A stretch of DNA of 64,000 nt, taken from NCBI RefSeq assembly GCF_019711415.1, contig NZ_JAIGNJ010000003.1, forward strand, positions 310,001 through 374,000, in the 5' to 3' direction. Below the pieces are notes generated by a model. It ran no database searches and was not told the DNA's origin. It was given only the letters and a program-made list of their open reading frames with translations. Numbering within the stretch: position 1 is the first letter of the stretch; each line of letters begins with the position of its first letter. Positions 38,005 to 49,034 of the stretch are shown here, piece by piece. A program made the position numbers and the translations under genes. This DNA comes from Qipengyuania vesicularis (GTDB lineage: Bacteria; Pseudomonadota; Alphaproteobacteria; Sphingomonadales; Sphingomonadaceae).

Positions 38005-38605
38005 CAGGCGGCTGCGGCTCCTTGCCGGCCCCGAAGAAACTGCGCACGAGCCGCCGGGCCAGCCAGATCAGCCAGATCACGAAGGCGAGCAGCGCGAGCG
38101 CGATCACGCCCGCGATCACCGGATACTCATAGGCAAGGTAGAGCAGCCCCACTGTAGCCACATCCTCGACAGTCGAGACCGCCATATTGCTCACCGGCTC
38201 AGGGCTGGCATTGACCACGCCGCGCGCGCCGGCCTTGCCGGCATGCGCGGTAAGCGCCGCGCCGCCACCGAGCAGGAAGGCCACGACCTGCGTTGCCGGA
38301 TCGGCCGGATCGATGATGGCGAGTGCCAGCAGCGCCCCACCGATGGGCCGAACGAAGGTATGGATCGCGTCCCACGCGCTATCGAGCCACATCACCTTGT
38401 CGGCGAAGAACTCGGCGATAGCGGCCACGGCAGCGATGCCCATGACCCACGGATTCGCCAGCACGTCGAGGCTCTGCAAATGCTCGGGGATCGGAATGGC
38501 ATCGAGCCGCATCGCGAGGCCCGTCGCGAATATGCTGAGATAGAGCCGCCAGCCCGCCAGCAGGCTCACGCTTCCGGCAATCCCGATGATTTCCATGATA
38601 CCCAT
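37994..38605 (-). CDS. DUF4126 family membrane protein
   Basis: A 203-residue integral membrane protein with about four to five hydrophobic segments (IIGIAGSVSLLAGWRLYLSI, IAAVAAIAEFFADKVMWLDS, GALLALAIIDP, VAFLLGGGAALTAHAGKAGA, VIALALLAFVIWLIWLA). The ADKVMWLDSAWD segment and small-residue-rich helices are characteristic of DUF4126. Function unknown. ATGs at 38605 and 38596 are both possible. Last of a four-gene minus-strand run (MaoC, thiolase, DUF5996, DUF4126) with short gaps; its end overlaps metW. Confidence 0.8.
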   Translation of the reverse strand: MGIMEIIGIAGSVSLLAGWRLYLSIFATGLAMRLDAIPIPEHLQSLDVLANPWVMGIAAVAAIAEFFADKVMWLDSAWDAIHTFVRPIGGALLALAIIDPADPATQVVAFLLGGGAALTAHAGKAGARGVVNASPEPVSNMAVSTVEDVATVGLLYLAYEYPVIAGVIALALLAFVIWLIWLARRLVRSFFGAGKEPQPPASG

Positions 38606-38641
38606 GGCGCGAAGATGCGCCGATACAGGGCGTTAGGCAAG

Positions 38642-39595
38642 TCAGCCCGTCCGCTGCGCCTCCACGTCATAGGGCTCTCCGTAGGCACCGCGCGGGATTT
38701 CCAGCGCCTCGCGATCCCAGCCGCCGCGATCGGCAACCGCGGCATAAGTGCTTTCGAGGAACTGCATGAGAGCGCCCTCCGGGTCCTCCGCCTCGCGGAC
38801 GGCGGCGTAGGGAAGGATGAATTCGCCGAGGCTGTCCAGCCAATAGGCGGCATCGGGTGCGACCTCGGCCTCGCCGAAACCTTCTGGCGTGGGATAGCCA
38901 TAGGCATAGAAGGCCGCTTCATCGACGCCGCCGCCGCCAAGCCAGAAACCGGCGCTGGCGACTTCGTGGCTATAGGCTTCGCGCGTCACGCGGTCGGGCA
39001 GGTTGGGAAATCCGCCCGGATGCAGCGGCGCCTCTCGGCCGGAAAAGCGGGTGACGGCGAGGTCAAAGCTGCCCCAGAACAAATGGCTGGGGCTCGACTT
39101 GCCGACGAAGCCCGAGCGAAAGCGCTCGAAGACGCGGTTGGCGTCTGAGAATGCGCGGTGAATGCGGGTCAGTGCGGCCTCGTCCCACGCGCGTTCGGCC
39201 GTGTCCTCGCGGAAGGGAATGGCCTCTTCGACCTCGTTGGGCGCACCCGCGATGGAGGTCGTTACTCCGGCGTGTGAGAGTAACTCTGAAAGCTGTTTGT
39301 GAAATCGCGCGACCGTCTGGCCGGTGACTTCGAAACCGTCGGCAAAGCCGGTCGATGTCTCTATAGCGACGGCGCTCGAAAGGCAGTCGAAGATGACTTC
39401 CGCCTCGCCGCCAGGCATTTCGACCGGATAGGTGCGGAAGCCGCGGGGCACGACACGCAAGGCAAGGTGCCAGCTATGGTTGCACCATGGCAGGGCGCGG
39501 GTGGGCAGTTTGCCCAGCACCTGGACATAGGCGTGCAGGCTCTCGATGACCGGGCGGTCGGCCTCGTAATCGAGTTTGGGCCACCGCTCGGTCAT
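38642..39595 (-). CDS. DUF5996 family protein
   Basis: A 317-residue soluble protein, start MTERWPKLDYEADRPVIESL. Conserved stretches include LPWCNHSWHLALRV, GFRTYPVEMPGGEAEVIFDC, LFWGSFDLAVTRFSGR and EVASAGFWLGGGG, which I associate with DUF5996, a widespread bacterial family of unknown function. There is no signal peptide or membrane helix. It lies 17 bases after the thiolase stop and is probably co-transcribed with it. No catalytic motif is evident to me; the many conserved His, Trp and Asp residues would suit an enzyme. Confidence 0.75.
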   Translation of the reverse strand: MTERWPKLDYEADRPVIESLHAYVQVLGKLPTRALPWCNHSWHLALRVVPRGFRTYPVEMPGGEAEVIFDCLSSAVAIETSTGFADGFEVTGQTVARFHKQLSELLSHAGVTTSIAGAPNEVEEAIPFREDTAERAWDEAALTRIHRAFSDANRVFERFRSGFVGKSSPSHLFWGSFDLAVTRFSGREAPLHPGGFPNLPDRVTREAYSHEVASAGFWLGGGGVDEAAFYAYGYPTPEGFGEAEVAPDAAYWLDSLGEFILPYAAVREAEDPEGALMQFLESTYAAVADRGGWDREALEIPRGAYGEPYDVEAQRTG

Positions 39596-39612
39596 CGAAA
39601 ATTCCTTTCAGC

Positions 39613-40791
39613 TTAGAAAATCTCGAACAGGCCCGCTGCGCCCATGCCGCCGCCGACGCACATGGTGACGACGCCGTACTTCGCCTTGCGGCGCTGGCCT
39701 TCGCGCAGGATGTGACCGACGCAGCGTGCGCCGGTCATGCCGTAGGGATGGCCGATCGAGATCGAGCCGCCGTTGACGTTGAGCTTGTCGTTGTCGATGC
39801 CCAGCTTGTCGCGACAGTAGAGTACCTGCACGGCGAAGGCTTCGTTCAGCTCCCACAGGTCGATGTCTTCGATCTTCATGTCGAAGCGTTCGAGCAGCTT
39901 GGGGATGGCGAAGATCGGGCCAATCCCCATTTCGTCGGGCTCGGTACCGGCAACCGCCATGCCGATGTAACGGCCGAGCGGGTTGAGGCCGCGCTTTTCA
40001 GCTTCCTTGGCTTCCATCACCACGACCGCTGCCGAACCGTCAGAAAGCTGGCTGGCGTTACCCGCCGTGATCGTGGTACCCGGACCCATGACGGGCTGGA
40101 GCGAGGCGAGGCCTTCGAGCGTGGTCGAGGGGCGGTTGCCTTCGTCCTTGGCGATCGTCACGTCCTCGTCGGTGATCTCACCCGTTTCCTTGTTCTGCAC
40201 CTTATGCTTGGTGCTGACCGAGACGATCTCGTCGTCGAACAGGCCCGCCTCCTGCGCGGCGGCAGTGCGCTGCTGGCTCTGGAGCGCGTATTCGTCCTGC
40301 GCTTCGCGGCTGATGCCGTAGCGCTGGGCGACGGTTTCGGCGGTCTGAAGCATGGGCATATAGATGGCGCCGTGCATCGCGATCAGTTCCGGATCGGGCA
40401 TCACGCGCATTTCCTTAGTCTGCACGAGGCTGATCGATTCCTGGCCGCCAGCAGCGACGATCTGCATGCGGTCGGTAATGACCTGCTTGGCCGCGGTGGC
40501 GATGGTCATCAGGCCCGAGGAGCACTGGCGATCGATGGTCATGCCCGAAACGCCGATCGGGCAACCGGCGCGCAGCGCGACCTGGCGGGCGAGGTTGCCG
40601 GCCTGTGCGCCCTGCTGAAGCGCGGCGCCCCACAGCACATCGTCGACTTCGCCGGCATCGATGCCGGCACGCTCGATCGCGGGCTTCAGCGCATAGGAGC
40701 CGAGCGTAGCGCCCGGGGTCGAATTGAAGGCGCCCTTGTAGGCCTTGCCCATACCGGTACGGGCGGTGGAAACGATGACTGCGTCACGCAT
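39613..40791 (-). CDS. Acetyl-CoA C-acyltransferase (thiolase)
   Basis: A 392-residue thiolase. The acyl-accepting Cys is in [16 protein letters not shown], the His in [17 protein letters not shown] and the second Cys in [16 protein letters not shown]; substrate-loop and N-terminal [14 protein letters not shown] are typical. Thiolases either cleave 3-ketoacyl-CoA in beta-oxidation or condense two acetyl-CoA. The acyl chain specificity cannot be set from sequence alone. The neighbour is a MaoC hydratase, supporting a role in beta-oxidation or (R)-hydroxyacyl-CoA metabolism. AAGGA precedes the ATG, and a small GC-rich hairpin lies in the leader (40824-40838). Confidence 0.9.
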   Translation of the reverse strand: MRDAVIVSTARTGMGKAYKGAFNSTPGATLGSYALKPAIERAGIDAGEVDDVLWGAALQQGAQAGNLARQVALRAGCPIGVSGMTIDRQCSSGLMTIATAAKQVITDRMQIVAAGGQESISLVQTKEMRVMPDPELIAMHGAIYMPMLQTAETVAQRYGISREAQDEYALQSQQRTAAAQEAGLFDDEIVSVSTKHKVQNKETGEITDEDVTIAKDEGNRPSTTLEGLASLQPVMGPGTTITAGNASQLSDGSAAVVVMEAKEAEKRGLNPLGRYIGMAVAGTEPDEMGIGPIFAIPKLLERFDMKIEDIDLWELNEAFAVQVLYCRDKLGIDNDKLNVNGGSISIGHPYGMTGARCVGHILREGQRRKAKYGVVTMCVGGGMGAAGLFEIF

Positions 40792-40823
40792 GGGGTATTC
40801 CTTGAATTGCTAGAACTGTCTGA

Positions 40824-40838
40824 TCCTCCGGGGGAGGA
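40824..40838. promoter_or_regulatory. Perfect small hairpin between MaoC and thiolase genes
   Basis: TCCTCC, GGG, GGAGGA forms a 6-bp stem with a 3-base loop in the 56-base gap, 33 bases before the thiolase ATG. In the minus-strand transcript it may moderate read-through or mask a purine-rich stretch. No T-run follows, so it is not a canonical terminator. Confidence 0.3.
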
Positions 40839-40847
40839 GAGGGGAAA

Positions 40848-41297
40848 TCAGACGAAGTACATGGTCATCCATTCGCAGATCAGCGCGGGCTTGTCCTCGC
40901 CTTCGATCTCGATGGTGATTTCCATGGTCTGCTGCCACTGGCCGGGACGCTTCTCGATCATTTCGAGCAGTTTCCAGCGGCCGCGGATTTTCTTGCCCGA
41001 GCGAACGGGGTTGATGAAACGCGTCTTGTTGCCGCCGTAGTTCACGGCCATCTTGATGCCGTCGACGCGCGGGACATCGCTGTTCGCGGTGAGGTAGGGG
41101 ATCATCGACAGGGTCAGGAAGCCGTGGGCGATGGTGCCGCCGAACGGCGTCATCTTAGCAGCTTCTTCATTGATATGGATGAACTGGTGGTCACCGGTGG
41201 CATCGGCGAACTGGTTGATCCGTTCCTGCGTCATCTCGACCCATTCGCTGGTGCCGACCTGTTCGCCTACCTTGGCTGCTACGTCCTGGGGGCTCAT
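40848..41297 (-). CDS. MaoC-family (R)-specific enoyl-CoA hydratase
   Basis: From the ATG at 41297, preceded by GAGGAG at 9 bases, the protein has 149 residues and a single hot-dog domain. The hydratase-2 motif is intact: DATGDHQFIHINEEAA with the catalytic Asp/His pair, followed by FGGTIAHGFLTLSMIP. MaoC-type enzymes hydrate 2-enoyl-CoA to (R)-3-hydroxyacyl-CoA, feeding PHA or other lipid pathways. An in-frame extension to 41366 lacks family similarity. First gene of the run with thiolase, DUF5996 and DUF4126. Confidence 0.88.
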   Translation of the reverse strand: MSPQDVAAKVGEQVGTSEWVEMTQERINQFADATGDHQFIHINEEAAKMTPFGGTIAHGFLTLSMIPYLTANSDVPRVDGIKMAVNYGGNKTRFINPVRSGKKIRGRWKLLEMIEKRPGQWQQTMEITIEIEGEDKPALICEWMTMYFV

Positions 41298-41537
41298 TGC
41301 TCGCTCTCCTCGAAGATACTGGGATACGCGACTCCGGTCGCGTGTGCGGGCGGAGTCATGGCGCAAGGAAGAGGGCCGCGCAACCGCCGGAAAACTGCCG
41401 TTACGGCATGGCGGGCGGACCGATTGTGAAAGTTGCCACTCGCCGCGAGAAGGGCCATAATTATTGGGAAGTTAACCAAGTGGGGCCTAGCGCTTCGCAT
41501 CGGACCTCCCCGCGGGTTCGAAACGGACAGGAACCGA

Positions 41538-42668
41538 ATGAGCGACAGCTTCGACACACCGGGCATCATTGGCCGCAGCTGGTTCAGGCCGGCCGTTGCG
41601 GCATGGTTCGGCGTGCTTGCGGCAGCCGGGATGTGGTTCATGCCGCCATCGGTGCATGCCACAATCATGCAAACAACGGGTCTTGCGCAGCTGTCCCCGC
41701 TCTTCGCACCGCCAGTATCCAACGCCGGGGTTCTGCTCGTCTGTTCCATTGCAGCTATTGTCGGCGCACTGCTGGGGTTCCTGATCGCAAGGAGCTTTGC
41801 CAGGATCGCCGCGCCGCGCGCCTTCGCCCCCGGCTTCGAGTTCCATGACGAGAGCTCGTGGGAGGATGGCAGGCAATCGGAAGAAGAAGAACCGTTTCGC
41901 CGCCGCCGTGTGTTCTCGGCGCGCGAGGACATCGGTGAAGAAGGCATCGCCATTAGCGCACCGGTCGACGAGGACGGCAGCTACGAAGACGAATTTTCGA
42001 TCGAGGATGTGCCCCCTGTCACGCCCGAAGAAGACTTCGATGCAGTCTATGCCGAGATGGAACCGGACTATGTGCCGGCAAGTGAGCAGGACCCGGTGGT
42101 CGAGGACTATGACCCGGTAGAGCTCGAAAACGAGCCGGTCGTCGAAGAGGCCGAGTTCGTCGAGGTGGATGACGCCGAATACGAGCCTGCTCCTGCCGAT
42201 GAGCCGGAACCGGTGCGCTTGTCGGGAGCCGATTGGTCGGAGCCCGAGCAAACGCTCGATACCGAAGATGTCGCCACCCCCGAGGTTCCTTTGGGCGACA
42301 TGAGCCTCGATGCTTTGCTGGACCGTCTGGAAGGAGCGCTAGAGGCACACAAGTCGATGGTCGCGACGAGCGAGGAGGCTTCCGAGCAGGCACCACCTCG
42401 AACAGTGCCGATGGCGCGCGAGACCGCCGAGCTGGAAGACGAAGCGGACGAGAGCGGACTACCCGAGGCTTCGGATGACGATCCCGTTATCGCCTTCCTT
42501 CGCCGCGAAGCCCGGCGTCGCATGCCGCAAAAGGCGGCGAATGAGGAACTTCCCGAATCCGAACCCGAGCCTGAGCCGAAATCCTCCGCAAGACCATCTC
42601 AGGCCGAGGCGTACGCCGCCTTGAGGAGTGCGCTTGACCGCCTTGGCCAGTCGGGAGGCCGCGAATAG
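41538..42668 (+). CDS. Two-TM membrane protein with long acidic tail (unknown function)
   Basis: From ATG 41538 (MSDSFDTPGIIGRSWFRPAV), preceded by AGGA, a 376-residue protein. Two hydrophobic helices (PAVAAWFGVLAAAGMWFM and GVLLVCSIAAIVGALLGFLI) lie in the first 90 residues. The remainder is very acidic and low-complexity (about residues 105-250), with a possible short helix LGDMSLDALLDRLEGALEAH near 255-275 and EAYAALRSALDRLG at the end. The tail is likely cytoplasmic and disordered, perhaps a docking platform. I do not recognise a family. Its composition is unlike its neighbours. Confidence 0.65.
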   Translation: MSDSFDTPGIIGRSWFRPAVAAWFGVLAAAGMWFMPPSVHATIMQTTGLAQLSPLFAPPVSNAGVLLVCSIAAIVGALLGFLIARSFARIAAPRAFAPGFEFHDESSWEDGRQSEEEEPFRRRRVFSAREDIGEEGIAISAPVDEDGSYEDEFSIEDVPPVTPEEDFDAVYAEMEPDYVPASEQDPVVEDYDPVELENEPVVEEAEFVEVDDAEYEPAPADEPEPVRLSGADWSEPEQTLDTEDVATPEVPLGDMSLDALLDRLEGALEAHKSMVATSEEASEQAPPRTVPMARETAELEDEADESGLPEASDDDPVIAFLRREARRRMPQKAANEELPESEPEPEPKSSARPSQAEAYAALRSALDRLGQSGGRE

Positions 42669-42674
42669 AGCACC

Positions 42675-42691
42675 ATCCGGCGACTCCGGAT
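42675..42691. terminator. Short hairpin after the acidic membrane protein gene
   Basis: ATCCGG / CCGGAT (6 bp) with a 5-base loop, starting 7 bases after the stop codon at 42668. Position suits a terminator, but there is no T-run. Confidence 0.35.
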
Positions 42692-42704
42692 ACGAATTCG
42701 TTAT

Positions 42705-42717
42705 GCTGCAATGCGGC
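42705..42717. promoter_or_regulatory. Imperfect palindrome upstream of gltB
   Basis: GCTGCA-A-TGCGGC, one mismatch from the perfect palindrome upstream of the ppc-like gene (22575-22587); the 12-mer ATGCTGCAATGC is identical in both. It lies about 200 bases before the gltB ATG. A shared regulator is possible, but coincidence is not excluded. Confidence 0.25.
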
Positions 42718-42914
42718 ATCAATCGGGAATTCTTGGCTCGCGTGAAATTTTGCTTCACTGCCGAGCCATTGCCAATCCGCAATCTTGCCTTCAAAGAGGC
42801 TCTTCGCGACATTTTGCAGGCGCGCTTGGGTTGCGCTGCACAAATTCGCCCGCTTCGGTGAGGGCTGCCCCGCTGCCCTGACGGAAACGGGCCAGTTGGA
42901 GGACGCTTCGGCGA

Positions 42915-45900
42915 ATGCACGGTACCGCTTCTCTCGCACCTGATAATCAGGGCCTCTACGATTCGCGCAACGAACACGATGCCTGCGGCGTCGGCATGGT
43001 CGCGCATATCAAGGGTGAGAAAAGCCACGCGATTATCGAACAGGCGCTCACGATCCTCGCCAATCTCGACCATCGCGGCGCAGTGGGTGCGGACCCGCTG
43101 CTGGGCGATGGTGCCGGCATCCTGATCCAGACGCCCGATCCGCTCATCCGCAAATGGGCCGAGACCGAAGGCCACGAACTGCCTGGCGAAGGCGATTACG
43201 CGATCGCCATGTGTTTCCTTCCCCAAGAGGATGAAGCCCGCACCTTCGTAGAGAAGCAGCTCGAACGTTTCTCCGAGAAGGAGGGCCAGCGCGTCGTCGG
43301 CTGGCGCGACGTGCCGACCACGCTCGATGGGCTGGGCGATGCCGTGATCGCCTCCATGCCCGTGATCCGCCAGTGCGTGATCGCCCGCGGCCAGAACTGC
43401 CTCGATCGCGATGCCTTCGAGCGCAAGCTGGTCGTCATCCGCAAGCAGACACTGAACCCGCTCGCCGCGCTCGAGGAGAAGCACGGCATCCCGGGCCTCA
43501 GCCGCGCCTATATCCCGAGCTTTTCCAGCCGCACCGTGGTCTACAAAGGCCTGCTTCTGGCGAACCAAGTCGGCAGCTTCTACGACGATCTGCGCGATCC
43601 CGATTGTGTGAGTGCGCTCGGTCTCGTGCACCAGCGGTTCAGCACCAATACCTTCCCCAGCTGGCGGCTCGCCCACCCCTATCGCTTCATGGCGCACAAT
43701 GGCGAGATCAACACGGTCCGCGGCAATGTGAACTGGATGGAAGCACGCCGCCGCACAATGGAAAGCGAGCTGCTGGGCGCCGACCTCGACAAGATGTGGC
43801 CGCTGATCCCGCATGGCCAGTCGGACACGGCCTGCCTCGACAATGCACTCGAGCTGCTGCTGACCGGCGGTTACAGCCTCGCGCATTCGATGATGATGCT
43901 CATGCCGGAAGCCTGGGCGAAGAACGAGCAGATGGAACCCGCGCGCCGCGCATTCTACGAATACCATGCCGCGCTGATGGAGCCATGGGATGGCCCTGCT
44001 GCCGTGTGCTTCACCGATGGTCGTCAGATCGGCGCATGCCTCGACCGCAACGGCCTGCGCCCTGCTCGCTGGTGCACGACCAAGGACGACCTCGTCGTGC
44101 TCGCTTCGGAAAGCGGTGTGCTGCCGTTTGCTGAGGAAGACATCACCCGCAAGTGGCGTCTCCAGCCGGGTAAGATGCTGCTGATCGACCTTGAAGAAGG
44201 CCGCATCGTCGAAGACGAGGAACTCAAAGCCGATCTCGCCGCTGCCGAACCTTACGAGGCATGGCTGGAAAGGGCGCAGTACAAGCTTGAGGACCTCGAT
44301 CATATCGATCCCGAGCTGTCAGAGATTCCGCAGAGCGAACTTGCGCTCCTGAAGCGCCAGCAGGCCTTCGGATACACGCAGGAAGATCTCTCGCGCTTCC
44401 TCGAGCCCATGGCGGCCACGGGCGAGGATCCGATCGGTTCGATGGGCACCGACACGCCGATCGCCGTGCTCTCGGAGAAGAGCCGCCTGCTCTACGACTA
44501 TTTCAAGCAGAACTTCGCGCAGGTAACCAACCCGCCGATCGACCCGATCCGCGAGGAGCTGGTCATGAGCCTGCTCTCGATGATCGGTCCGCGCCCGAAT
44601 CTGTTGGGGCGCGATGGCGGCACGCACAAACGCCTCGAGGTTAAGCAACCGATCCTTACCAACTCGGATCTGGCCAAGATCCGTTCGGTCGAGGTGGCAC
44701 TCGATGGTGCATTCCGTACCGCCACAATCGATATCACCTGGGATGCCGGCACGGGTGCCGACGGCCTCGCCATGGCGCTCAAGGAAATGTGCTGGGCCGC
44801 GACCGAGGCGGTCCTCGGCGATGCCAATATCCTCATCCTGTCGGACCGCAATCAGGGGCCGGAGCGGATTGCCATGCCCGCGCTGCTTGCCACCGCGGCC
44901 GTCCACCACCAGCTTGTCCGCCAGGGCCTGCGCATGCAAACCGGCCTCGTCATCGAAACCGGCGAAGCGCGCGAGGTGCATCATTTCTGCGCTCTCGCGG
45001 GCTATGGCGCGGAAGGCATCAACCCCTACCTCGCTCTCGAAACACTGGAAGATCTACGCGCGCGAAAGCTGCCGGATCTCGATCCTGCGGAAGTCCAGCA
45101 GAACTATGTGAAGGGCGTCGGCAAGGGCATTCTCAAGGTCATGTCCAAGATGGGCATCTCGACCTACCAGTCCTATTGCGGCGCGCAGATCTTCGATGCG
45201 GTCGGCCTTTCGAGCGATTTCATCGAAACCTATTTTAAGGGCACCGCGACCACCATCGAAGGCATCGGCCTCCAGGAGGTCGCACGCGAAACGGTGAAGC
45301 GCCACGCGCAGGCTTTTGGCGACAGCCCCTTGTACAAGGGCATGCTCGATGTGGGCGGCATCTACCAATATCGCATCCGCGGCGAGGACCATGCCTGGAC
45401 CCCGCAGAATATTGCCAGCCTGCAGCATGCAGTGCGCGGCAATAATCCGAAGAACTACGAGGAATTCGCGGCCTCAATCAACGAGCAGTCCGAACGCCTT
45501 CTGACGATCCGCGGGCTGATGGAGCTGAAGAAGGCAGAACGCCCGCTCGAGCTTTCCGAAGTCGAACCGGCAAGCGAAATCGTGAAGCGTTTCAGCACTG
45601 GCGCGATGAGCTTCGGCTCGATCAGCCACGAGGCGCATTCGACGCTCGCCATCGCAATGAACCGTCTCGGCGGCCGCTCGAACACGGGCGAGGGCGGCGA
45701 GGAGCCCGAACGTTTCAAGCCGCTCGACAATGGCGATTCGATGCGCAGCCGGATCAAGCAGGTGGCTTCAGGCCGCTTCGGCGTGACAGCCGAGTATCTC
45801 GTGAACTCCGACGACATCCAGATCAAGATGGCGCAGGGCGCAAAGCCCGGCGAAGGGGGCCAGCTACCCGGCCACAAGGTCGACAAGCGTATCGGCAAGG

Positions 45901-47576
45901 TGCGCCATTCGACCCCGGGCGTGGGCCTGATCTCGCCGCCGCCGCACCACGACATTTACTCGATCGAGGATCTCGCGCAGCTGATCCACGATTTGAAGAA
46001 CGTCCAGCCCGAGGCGCGGATATCGGTGAAGCTGGTATCCGAAGTCGGTGTCGGCACGGTGGCCGCAGGCGTGTCCAAGTCAAAGGCCGATCATCTTACG
46101 ATCTCGGGATATGAAGGCGGCACGGGCGCAAGCCCGCTGACCAGCCTCACCCATGCCGGGAGCCCGTGGGAAATCGGCCTTGCCGAGACGCAGCAGACGC
46201 TGCTCCTCAACGATTTGCGCAGCCGTATCGCGGTCCAGGTCGACGGCGGACTACGTACCGGACGCGATGTCGCTATCGGCGCGCTGCTGGGTGCGGACGA
46301 GTTCGGCTTTGCCACTGCCCCGCTGATTGCGGCGGGCTGCATCATGATGAGGAAGTGCCACCTCAACACTTGCCCGGTTGGCGTGGCGACACAGGACCCG
46401 GTGCTGCGCAAGCGGTTCACCGGTATGCCCGAACACGTCATCAACTACTTCTTCTTCGTGGCCGAGGAATTGCGCCAGATCATGGCCGAGATGGGCTTCC
46501 GCACCGTCGAGGAGATGGTCGGCCGCGTCGACAAGATCGACATGCGCCGCGTCACTCGCCACTGGAAGGCGCATGGCGTGGACCTGGCGCGCATCCTGCA
46601 CGAGGTCCCGCTCGATGAGGGCAAGGCGCTCTACCATACGGAGACGCAGGATCACGGGCTCGCTGCGGCGATGGATGTCGAGCTGATCGAGGCCTGCAAG
46701 CCGGCCATCGAAAGCGGGCAGGCCGTCCAGGTTTCGCGCACCATCCGCAATGTGAACCGCACCGTAGGCACCATGCTTTCCGGCAGGATCGCCGAGGCGC
46801 ATGGTCATGCCGGCCTGCCGCGGGACACGATCCGCATCGACCTGACGGGCGTAGCCGGACAAAGCTTCGGTGCATGGCTGGCGCATGGTGTGACGATGAG
46901 CCTGACCGGCGATGCCAACGACTATGTCGGCAAGGGTCTTTCGGGCGGGCGCATCGCAGTTCGTCCGCCGGAAAACATCGGCCGCGAACCGACCGACAAC
47001 ATCATTGTCGGCAACACGGTGCTCTATGGCGCGATTGCGGGCGAAGCCTATTTCGCCGGCGTTGCTGGCGAGCGTTTTGCCGTCCGCAATTCTGGAGCGG
47101 TTGCCGTGGTCGAGGGCACGGGAGACCACGCGCTCGAGTACATGACCGGCGGCGTAGTCTGCATCCTCGGCAAGACCGGGCGCAATGTGGCGGCCGGCAT
47201 GAGCGGCGGCATCGCCTATGTCTACGACCCCGAGGGCGAGTTCGAGAAGCTCGTCAATCACGCGCAGGTCAATGTTCTGGACCTGAAGCCGGGCGATGGC
47301 GAAGGCGCGGAGAAGAGCTGGGGCAAGCCGCAGCAACGCGCCGTCAATGTCGACAATCCGGGCATGGGCGATCCGCTTTACCACGATGCCGAGCGGCTGA
47401 AGGTGCTGGTCGAACGCCACCACCTCCACACCGGATCGGCACGCGCCAAGGCGCTGCTCGATGACTGGGCGAATGAACTGAAAAACTTCCGCAAGGTGAT
47501 GCCGCGTGATTACGCGCGCGCTCTCAAGACGCTCGAAGACGAGCGCGAGGAAGCGGCCATGGAAGCGGCGGAATAA
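42915..47576 (+). CDS. gltB: Glutamate synthase, large (alpha) subunit
   Basis: The 1553-residue alpha subunit of NADPH-dependent GOGAT, which makes two glutamates from glutamine and 2-oxoglutarate. The first 23 residues are a propeptide; Cys24 in [11 protein letters not shown] would become the N-terminal nucleophile of the amidotransferase domain. The central and FMN-binding domains follow, with [20 protein letters not shown] and [12 protein letters not shown], and the cluster cysteines in [15 protein letters not shown]. The C-terminal beta-helix domain is glycine-rich ([20 protein letters not shown]). GGAGG lies 12 bases upstream of the ATG, rather far. Followed after 11 bases by gltD. Confidence 0.98.
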   Translation: MHGTASLAPDNQGLYDSRNEHDACGVGMVAHIKGEKSHAIIEQALTILANLDHRGAVGADPLLGDGAGILIQTPDPLIRKWAETEGHELPGEGDYAIAMCFLPQEDEARTFVEKQLERFSEKEGQRVVGWRDVPTTLDGLGDAVIASMPVIRQCVIARGQNCLDRDAFERKLVVIRKQTLNPLAALEEKHGIPGLSRAYIPSFSSRTVVYKGLLLANQVGSFYDDLRDPDCVSALGLVHQRFSTNTFPSWRLAHPYRFMAHNGEINTVRGNVNWMEARRRTMESELLGADLDKMWPLIPHGQSDTACLDNALELLLTGGYSLAHSMMMLMPEAWAKNEQMEPARRAFYEYHAALMEPWDGPAAVCFTDGRQIGACLDRNGLRPARWCTTKDDLVVLASESGVLPFAEEDITRKWRLQPGKMLLIDLEEGRIVEDEELKADLAAAEPYEAWLERAQYKLEDLDHIDPELSEIPQSELALLKRQQAFGYTQEDLSRFLEPMAATGEDPIGSMGTDTPIAVLSEKSRLLYDYFKQNFAQVTNPPIDPIREELVMSLLSMIGPRPNLLGRDGGTHKRLEVKQPILTNSDLAKIRSVEVALDGAFRTATIDITWDAGTGADGLAMALKEMCWAATEAVLGDANILILSDRNQGPERIAMPALLATAAVHHQLVRQGLRMQTGLVIETGEAREVHHFCALAGYGAEGINPYLALETLEDLRARKLPDLDPAEVQQNYVKGVGKGILKVMSKMGISTYQSYCGAQIFDAVGLSSDFIETYFKGTATTIEGIGLQEVARETVKRHAQAFGDSPLYKGMLDVGGIYQYRIRGEDHAWTPQNIASLQHAVRGNNPKNYEEFAASINEQSERLLTIRGLMELKKAERPLELSEVEPASEIVKRFSTGAMSFGSISHEAHSTLAIAMNRLGGRSNTGEGGEEPERFKPLDNGDSMRSRIKQVASGRFGVTAEYLVNSDDIQIKMAQGAKPGEGGQLPGHKVDKRIGKVRHSTPGVGLISPPPHHDIYSIEDLAQLIHDLKNVQPEARISVKLVSEVGVGTVAAGVSKSKADHLTISGYEGGTGASPLTSLTHAGSPWEIGLAETQQTLLLNDLRSRIAVQVDGGLRTGRDVAIGALLGADEFGFATAPLIAAGCIMMRKCHLNTCPVGVATQDPVLRKRFTGMPEHVINYFFFVAEELRQIMAEMGFRTVEEMVGRVDKIDMRRVTRHWKAHGVDLARILHEVPLDEGKALYHTETQDHGLAAAMDVELIEACKPAIESGQAVQVSRTIRNVNRTVGTMLSGRIAEAHGHAGLPRDTIRIDLTGVAGQSFGAWLAHGVTMSLTGDANDYVGKGLSGGRIAVRPPENIGREPTDNIIVGNTVLYGAIAGEAYFAGVAGERFAVRNSGAVAVVEGTGDHALEYMTGGVVCILGKTGRNVAAGMSGGIAYVYDPEGEFEKLVNHAQVNVLDLKPGDGEGAEKSWGKPQQRAVNVDNPGMGDPLYHDAERLKVLVERHHLHTGSARAKALLDDWANELKNFRKVMPRDYARALKTLEDEREEAAMEAAE

Positions 47577-47587
47577 GGGTCTAGGAT

Positions 47588-49024
47588 ATGGGCAAGGAAA
47601 CCGGCTTTCTCGAATACGAGCGCGAGGATCGCACCTACACCGATCCGAAAGAGCGGCTGAAGAACTACAAGGAATTCGTGGTCCCGCACGACCCCGAGGC
47701 GCTGCGCAAGCAGGCGGCGCGGTGCATGAACTGCGGCATTCCTTACTGTCACAACGGCTGTCCGGTGAACAACATTATCCCGGACTGGAACCACCTCGTC
47801 TATGAAGACGATTGGAAGAACGCGCTCGAGGTCCTGCACTCGACGAACAACTTCCCCGAGTTCACCGGTCGCGTCTGCCCCGCACCGTGCGAGGCGGCAT
47901 GCACGCTCAACATCGTCGATGCGCCAGTGACGATCAAAAGCATTGAATGCGCGATCATCGACAAGGGCTTCAAGGAAGGCTGGGTCAAGCCCGAGCCTGC
48001 AGCCAAACCGACCGGCAAATCGGTCGCAGTCATCGGCAGCGGCCCCGCTGGCCTTGCTGCAGCGCAGCAGCTCGCCCGCGCAGGCCATGCGGTGACCGTG
48101 TTCGAGAAGTCGGACCGGATCGGCGGATTGCTTCGTTACGGCATTCCCGACTTCAAGATGGAGAAGCACCTCATCAACCGCCGCGCGGTGCAGATGGAGG
48201 CCGAGGGTGTGCAGTTTCGCACTTCGAGCGAAGTCGGCGTCGAAGTGAGCTTCGACGCGCTCAAGGAGAATTTCGACGCGGTGGTCCTCGCCGGAGGCGC
48301 GGAAGAAGCGCGCATGCTCGACATTCCCGGTTCCGAGCTTGCCGGCGTGCGGCTGGCGATGGAATTCCTCACCCAGCAGAACAAGCGCAATGCAGGTGAC
48401 GACGAAGTGCGCGCTGCTCCGCGCGGCTCGCTCACCGCGACCGGCAAGCATGTGATCGTCATCGGTGGCGGCGACACCGGCAGCGACTGCGTAGGCACGA
48501 GCAACCGCCAGGGCGCGGCCAGCGTGACCCAGCTCGAAATCATGCCCAAGCCGCCCGAACACGAGGACAAGGCACTGACCTGGCCCGATTGGCCGGTGAA
48601 ACTGCGCACCTCGTCGAGCCACGAGGAAGGCGTCGACCGCGACTGGGCCGTGCTGACCAAGCGCGTGGTCGAAGAGAACGGCGATGTCGCCGGGCTCGAA
48701 TGCGTGCGGATCGAATGGGTCGATGGCAAGATCAAGGAAGTGGAAGGCAGCGAATTCACTCTGAAGGCCGACCTCATCCTCCTCGCCATGGGCTTCACCG
48801 GCCCCAAGCGCCGCGGCCTATTGGACCGCGCTGGCGTGGAATTGGACGCACGCGGCAATGTCGCCGCCGACACGCAATGGTACCTCACCAGCGAACCCAA
48901 CGTCTTCGCCTGCGGCGATATGCGCCGCGGCCAGAGCCTGGTCGTCTGGGCCATCCGCGAAGGCCGCCAATGCGCACGCGCGGTGGACGAGGCGTTGATG
49001 GGGGTTAGCGAACTGCCGCGTTAG
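47588..49024 (+). CDS. gltD: Glutamate synthase, small (beta) subunit
   Basis: A 478-residue flavoprotein that oxidises NADPH and passes electrons to GltB. The N-terminal cluster-binding region has [19 protein letters not shown] and [12 protein letters not shown]. The FAD dinucleotide fold [20 protein letters not shown] and the NADPH fold [18 protein letters not shown] follow, with the final FAD contact [17 protein letters not shown]. Complete and in an operon with gltB. Confidence 0.97.
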   Translation: MGKETGFLEYEREDRTYTDPKERLKNYKEFVVPHDPEALRKQAARCMNCGIPYCHNGCPVNNIIPDWNHLVYEDDWKNALEVLHSTNNFPEFTGRVCPAPCEAACTLNIVDAPVTIKSIECAIIDKGFKEGWVKPEPAAKPTGKSVAVIGSGPAGLAAAQQLARAGHAVTVFEKSDRIGGLLRYGIPDFKMEKHLINRRAVQMEAEGVQFRTSSEVGVEVSFDALKENFDAVVLAGGAEEARMLDIPGSELAGVRLAMEFLTQQNKRNAGDDEVRAAPRGSLTATGKHVIVIGGGDTGSDCVGTSNRQGAASVTQLEIMPKPPEHEDKALTWPDWPVKLRTSSSHEEGVDRDWAVLTKRVVEENGDVAGLECVRIEWVDGKIKEVEGSEFTLKADLILLAMGFTGPKRRGLLDRAGVELDARGNVAADTQWYLTSEPNVFACGDMRRGQSLVVWAIREGRQCARAVDEALMGVSELPR

Positions 49025-49034
49025 TCTGCTGCGA

